In this document: positions 59,455-64,000 of the stretch, piece by piece
How positions within the stretch are numbered: the first letter of the stretch is position 1
Layout of the letters: each line of letters begins with the position of its first letter
Assembly: GCA_963691815.1 (NCBI GenBank)
Contig: OY829650.1
Span: 13,040,784 to 13,104,783 of the forward strand
Origin: Echiichthys vipera
Lineage: Eukaryota; Chordata; Actinopteri; Perciformes; Trachinidae
DNA length: 64,000 nucleotides
Reading direction: 5' to 3'
Notes under the pieces: model-generated
What the model saw: only the letters and a program-made list of their open reading frames with translations
Databases searched by the model: none
Told to the model about the DNA's origin: nothing
Program-made: the position numbers and the translations under genes

Positions 59455-62400
59455 AACCTGTCTATTTCTTACCCTCATCCACATTCATGCATAACGCATA
59501 CAACCCCTGCATGATTACTGGAAAGAGAGAGAGCGTGTGTTTGACTGTATGACAGAAACATAACAAGAACAGAAAAGTTTAACTTAAATGAGGGCCAGAG
59601 ATCTCTTTCCTATGTTCAGATTTCCATCTCTCCTTGTGCTCTCACCTGGCTCTCTCTCTCTCTTACACACACACGCACACACCTGTCAGTCCTGTCTTGT
59701 GCTGCCATTCCCCGTGGACCCAATCAGCGGTGGGCACTGGAAGACAGATTATGGCCTTAAGCAGCACTCAATAGGAGGAGAGGGATAGACAGGGTTTGAG
59801 GAGATGACGGGGAATGAGGCTGAGGTGGAAGGAGAGACAATAAGTACACATGGGGATTACAAATGTAGAACAAAAGGTTGTGGAAAATTGGAGGTGGTGG
59901 TAAAGGAGAGAAGAGAGGAGAGCGGCCTAGATGGGAAAAGGACCAAAATTAAAGAGGATCCTGAAGCTGAGGAGGGAAAAATAATTTATGGAGAATTCAG
60001 AGACAAAAAAATGGAACTCCCTAGGCTGCAATACACCCAACAATACAATACTTTGACTGACAAACATCACACTGCCAGACTCATTTGCATATCACTCTGG
60101 AAAATCTCAGTTAATTTTCGATTTCCAAGGAGCGTTATCAACTGTGAAGACTAAAATGCCTCTAATTGCAACTAGGTAGACCTTGAAACAGGAAGAAAGA
60201 GCAGCCAGGAAACAACATTTTTTCAAATTACAGATAACAATACACTAAAATATGTTTCTAAATCATTTCAGGTGAGAAATATTGTGTCATATTTGATCAG
60301 CGCTGCCTAGTTTCACAGTTTGCTCAAACGAGTTGTATGGCAGTTATGTACATTCAAGCAAGACACTCTCTGTCAGTCATCGTCTGAAATGCGGGGCGGA
60401 CACATGAGATAACGATTGTGATTGACTTGCCTAGGATCTGGCTGGCTGAAAATCTATCTGCATGGGATAAGGCCAGACTTAAGTGCCAGAGCAAATGAAA
60501 CATGAGCTTGGCAGATTCGTCTGGTTTCCAGGCTACTTTGGAATAATTTTTCTATTAGACATGCTAAACAGTCTGTGCTTTCAGCTTCTGAAATGTGAGG
60601 ATTTGCTTTTCTCTGTTTCCTATCATTGTAACATGAATATCTTTGGGTTCACCATTATGATGGGCGTTTGTCTCTATTTTCTGACAGTTTACACACAAAT
60701 CAATTAATTAAGAGAATAGTCATCACAAGAATTGATAATGAGAGTATGTGTTAGTTGCAGCCCTAATTGAGATACCTTGTCATGGACTGATGTGTTGACG
60801 AGATAGACTACTGACATCACTATCTTTGTCCTTGTTAACCTATCTTGTTAACCTATCTAACCTTGTTAACCTTGCTAACCCTATTGTATACAATAGGGGA
60901 CAAAAGAAATGTAAAAGAGCGATCAGAAGGGAAAAGAAATGGAAATGTAAAGAAGCATACTGTGTCTGGTAATAGGTAGTGTGTCTCTTTGTCCGTGCAT
61001 ATGTGTATCTCTGTGGACCGGCCCAGGAAGCGAGAGTGAATGTAGATTTTCCTAACATTTCAGTTATACTGACCTTAAAGCTTTGTCTGACATTTGAATT
61101 TACCATTGATTTTTGCAGACTGCTCCCTAGATGTAGCTGTTAAATAAGACTGATCACCCACCTCCGTATGTACGGTTGATCATGCATGTGTGAGAGGTGT
61201 CGTGTACTCTCGATAGAGTGCATTCAGCTGCGTGTGTATGTATATGTACTTCTTCTGTTGCAATCATTTCTCTCGACTGTGTGGTTTCAACCAATGTAAA
61301 TCCCAGAATGGAGAACCTACTAGTAATGAACTGATGTTCACACTACTTGCTTGCTCTGCAGGATCCTGCAAAGACTCCCTAAATTCCCTAGTTTTATCCA
61401 GGACTATCCTAGCACAGGGAAAAATAATATTTGCTCATCGCTGCGAAAGGAAGAATGAGGGCAGTCTCTTCAGGGAACAGGGCAGAGAAGCCCGACATGA
61501 AGCATAACGGAGGGTTGAATGAGACATACATGAACTGGCTCAGGGAATTCTGTGCATAATTTCTCTTGGGGAAAAAAAAGAGGTGGGATATTGAGAACCA
61601 ATATACAGACTCCACAACAATTGTTCTGACACATGGTGGTCAATACGTGCAGTTAGTGCCAGAACTCCTTGGGCTGGTGATTAACTCTGTACTTGTTAAA
61701 CAAGCCCTGACAGTGTATGTTTGGGACCTTGGCATGGATCATTGGTATAAGCGTCCAGCGGTGCCCTATGATCATCCTCTGGTGGTGAGTCAGTTCAGAC
61801 AGCAGCGTGGCGGCCAAGCAGGACCAAGGCTCAGTCTTAGAAGTTATAGGTATTTTAATGTTCATATCTATATAGTATCTATTTGCATTTCGCTGAAAGA
61901 TGCTAAAGTCATTTTATGGGCCTGGGTTATCAGACTTAGTGCAAATACATCAGATAACCTAATAACCAAAATCAATTTTCTCAAACATTTTCTCAGGGTC
62001 ACATACTACATCATTAAATTAGGACCTGTAGACGGCACACAGTCATCTATTATATCATTTAATTCGATATTCGAGTAGGTTCATGGGCTTAATATCAATA
62101 TATGCTTTGAGTGAATATTTCGTTACATTCCCTAAAGCAGCAGCTATTAAATTACCACAGATGTGGTAGTGTCATCTTGAATTAAACTACATGTAGTCTC
62201 TGAGCCACAGAGCTGTCAGCTTCAAGGGCATTTATTTAGGTATTATCACTGGGTCAGGGAAACACTGCCTAACTGAGATGAGAATCATGAGGCAGGGAAA
62301 GTCGACAAACTGGCAGATACAGACAGCACATGACTCATGGTTTCATTATGTGTCAACAAATCATTGAACATTTCCTCTGAGAACAAATTGTCCGCCGTTC

Positions 62401-63345
62401 TGAGGCTAACAACTCCAGTTTGCATCAGTTGTGTCTGTTAAGGTTTGTCAGTCATACAGGCGTTTATGTCTAATAAACGTGAGTGAAAGGCAGGACCATA
62501 GCCAGTATTTTATAAATACTAAGGTTAAAATTCTAATGGCCCCCAGTGCAGCCTCACCTTCCCCGAGAAAGTTTTAATTGGCCTCCAAAAGGTCTCTTTT
62601 CTTACTTTCTCCACATTTTTGCTATTATTTTAGTGTGTGTTTATCTCCCCTTCATAACTGTCTTAATGCTGTTTTAAAGCAGGATTATAACTCTGATGGG
62701 GCCATTTCTAACAATTCTGACTCTCTGAAAATAACACCAGAATTAGGCCTAAAAATCTCACCATGCATAATATGTGTGTAATCATAGAATGTAAGGTCGT
62801 TAAAACCCCAGAATCTCCTGAAACAATACTGAGGACATGACCTCCTTAAGGGTAACTACCAGCCTGGTCAAAGTCAGTTTGACTTGCTGTGAAATCATGA
62901 ATATGTGATTCATCTGAGTGGCATTTCAACTAACTGGAGTGAGAGATCTGCAGTATTTAACCTTTTCATGGGTGATTTACCCCATCAGATCACACAAGAA
63001 AAGTAGGAAACAACTTGCATTTAATTACTCAAATAGCAAACAAGTAAATGCATTTTAATGGCAGCGAATCGCTTAATGTGCAGCCAGCACAAGTGAGTCA
63101 TGAGTGCTTATGTGTCCCCAGAAATATGGAGGGGAGACAAGAGAAATAAATGAGATTGCGCACCAAATAGACAAAATAGAACTAAACTCTAAAGAAACCA
63201 CCACCCGTCTTTATATATTAACGTTGTGTAAATTCTTACCAGCTGGTACAGGTGAGTATATTTTTACTGTACTTTTTTTTGCATTGTTGTGTCAGTAGCT
63301 CTTGGTACGCCCCACATAACACCCAGATGATACTGCAGGTTTTTT

Positions 63346-63872
63346 TTGCCGGATGCATTATGTTGTCGGGTTGTCCGTCCATTCCATTCATGTGAACGCG
63401 ATATCTCAGGAACCCCTGGAGGTCTTTTGATGAAATGTGGCACAAATGTTGAACATGTGTGTGAAGCATCTATGTTTTGGGGCGTTAGTAGTTCAGTCCA
63501 TAGAATGACTGGGCTGGGAACCGGAGGGTTGCTGGTTCAAGTCCCTGTGTGGACCATGAATGGAGTGTGGACTGGTGGCTGGAGAGATGTCAGTTCATCT
63601 CCTGGGCACTGCCGAGGTGCTGTTGTGCAAGGCACTGAACCCCCAACTGCTAGGGGCGCCTGTCACTGGCAACCCCTTGCTCTATGTGTGTGTATTTCGG
63701 GCCTGTGTGTGTAAAATGAAAAATAATAGAGTGAAAATTGAATTTCCCCATTTGTGGGACTAATAAAGGAATTCTTCTTCTTCTGACAAAAAACAAACTA
63801 AGACCTTTTTATTAAATTCCTGCATCTTGACTGTTTGGTGGAGGCATACAACTGCACAGCGGTAATTCTAGT
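63346..63872 (+). repeat. common fish interspersed repeat split by a SINE
   Basis: gttgtccgtccattcc...gtgaacgcgatatctcagga...gtggcacaaatgt (63367-63450) is a very common fish repeat. Its usual end, gtggaggcatacaactgcac then agcggtaattctagttt, resumes at about 63838-63872 after the SINE. Confidence 0.65.
63481..63784 (+). mobile_element. tRNA-derived SINE, near full length
   Basis: tRNA-like head with A-box region tagtagttcagtcc and B-box ggttcaagtcc (63534-63544), body ctcctgggcactgccgaggt and ccccaactgctaggggcgcc, and LINE-like tail aatttccccatttgtgggac then taataaaggaattc with (TTC)n. This is a well-populated percomorph SINE by its wording. Confidence 0.85.
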
Positions 63873-64000
63873 TTTTACTGAGGAAGTGTTTGTTTTCCAT
63901 GATAGTATTCATATAATTAGATGTTTTGAGCAATTTGATACTTCATTGAAGTATAGTACACTATGATGTCAGTTTAGTTGCTCTGTGTTAGCCCAAAAAA

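Noticed and set aside
61566..62078. 170-codon + strand frame
   Set aside because: Longest frame in the distal region, but no recognisable domain, no splice or promoter context, and compatible with chance. A protein search would settle it.

Overview
The window is vertebrate nuclear DNA, almost certainly a ray-finned fish and probably a percomorph. It has short exons with GT/AG introns, very dense (CA)n/(GA)n microsatellites, tRNA-derived fish SINEs, an L2-type LINE fragment, a Tc1-like transposon and compact introns. Placement within fishes is inferred from repeat style and protein similarity. No database search was run.

Three protein-coding genes lie on the + strand in the order grm5 -> ctsc -> rab38. 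(1) The 3' two thirds of grm5 (metabotropic glutamate receptor 5) occupy 1450-15928 as 12 coding exons; the first ~300 codons are upstream of the window. (2) A complete ctsc (cathepsin C / dipeptidyl peptidase I) occupies 31126-37826 as 8 coding exons, 455 aa. (3) A complete rab38 (Rab GTPase of lysosome-related organelles) occupies 39207-45858 as 3 coding exons, 212 aa. From memory, human 11q14 has the same three neighbours in the same order and orientation, so this is an ancestral syntenic block rather than a functional operon. The products work in different places: synaptic glutamate signalling, lysosomal proteolysis and melanosome/LRO trafficking.

Layout: 1-1449, grm5 intron with a SINE and a 200-bp assembly gap; 1450-15928, grm5 coding exons and introns; 15929-~30600, grm5 3'UTR plus intergenic DNA, including a repeat-poor stretch (~19-26.4 kb) and an internally deleted Tc1-like element; 30600-31125, ctsc upstream region; 31126-38484, ctsc; 38485-39206, very short ctsc-rab38 spacer; 39207-46562, rab38 with a possible MITF-type E-box cluster in intron 1; 46563-64000, no gene recognised, only repeats, foldbacks and microsatellites.

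The most noteworthy points are extra introns relative to the mammalian gene structures (7TM region of grm5, last exon of ctsc), (TG)n tracts abutting two grm5 5' splice sites, a clustered M-box-like motif set in rab38 intron 1, a perfect 60-bp palindrome at 46714-46773, and several foldback/MITE elements. I found no CRISPR, phage, defence or otherwise undescribed multi-gene system. This is an ordinary fish gene neighbourhood with interesting details.
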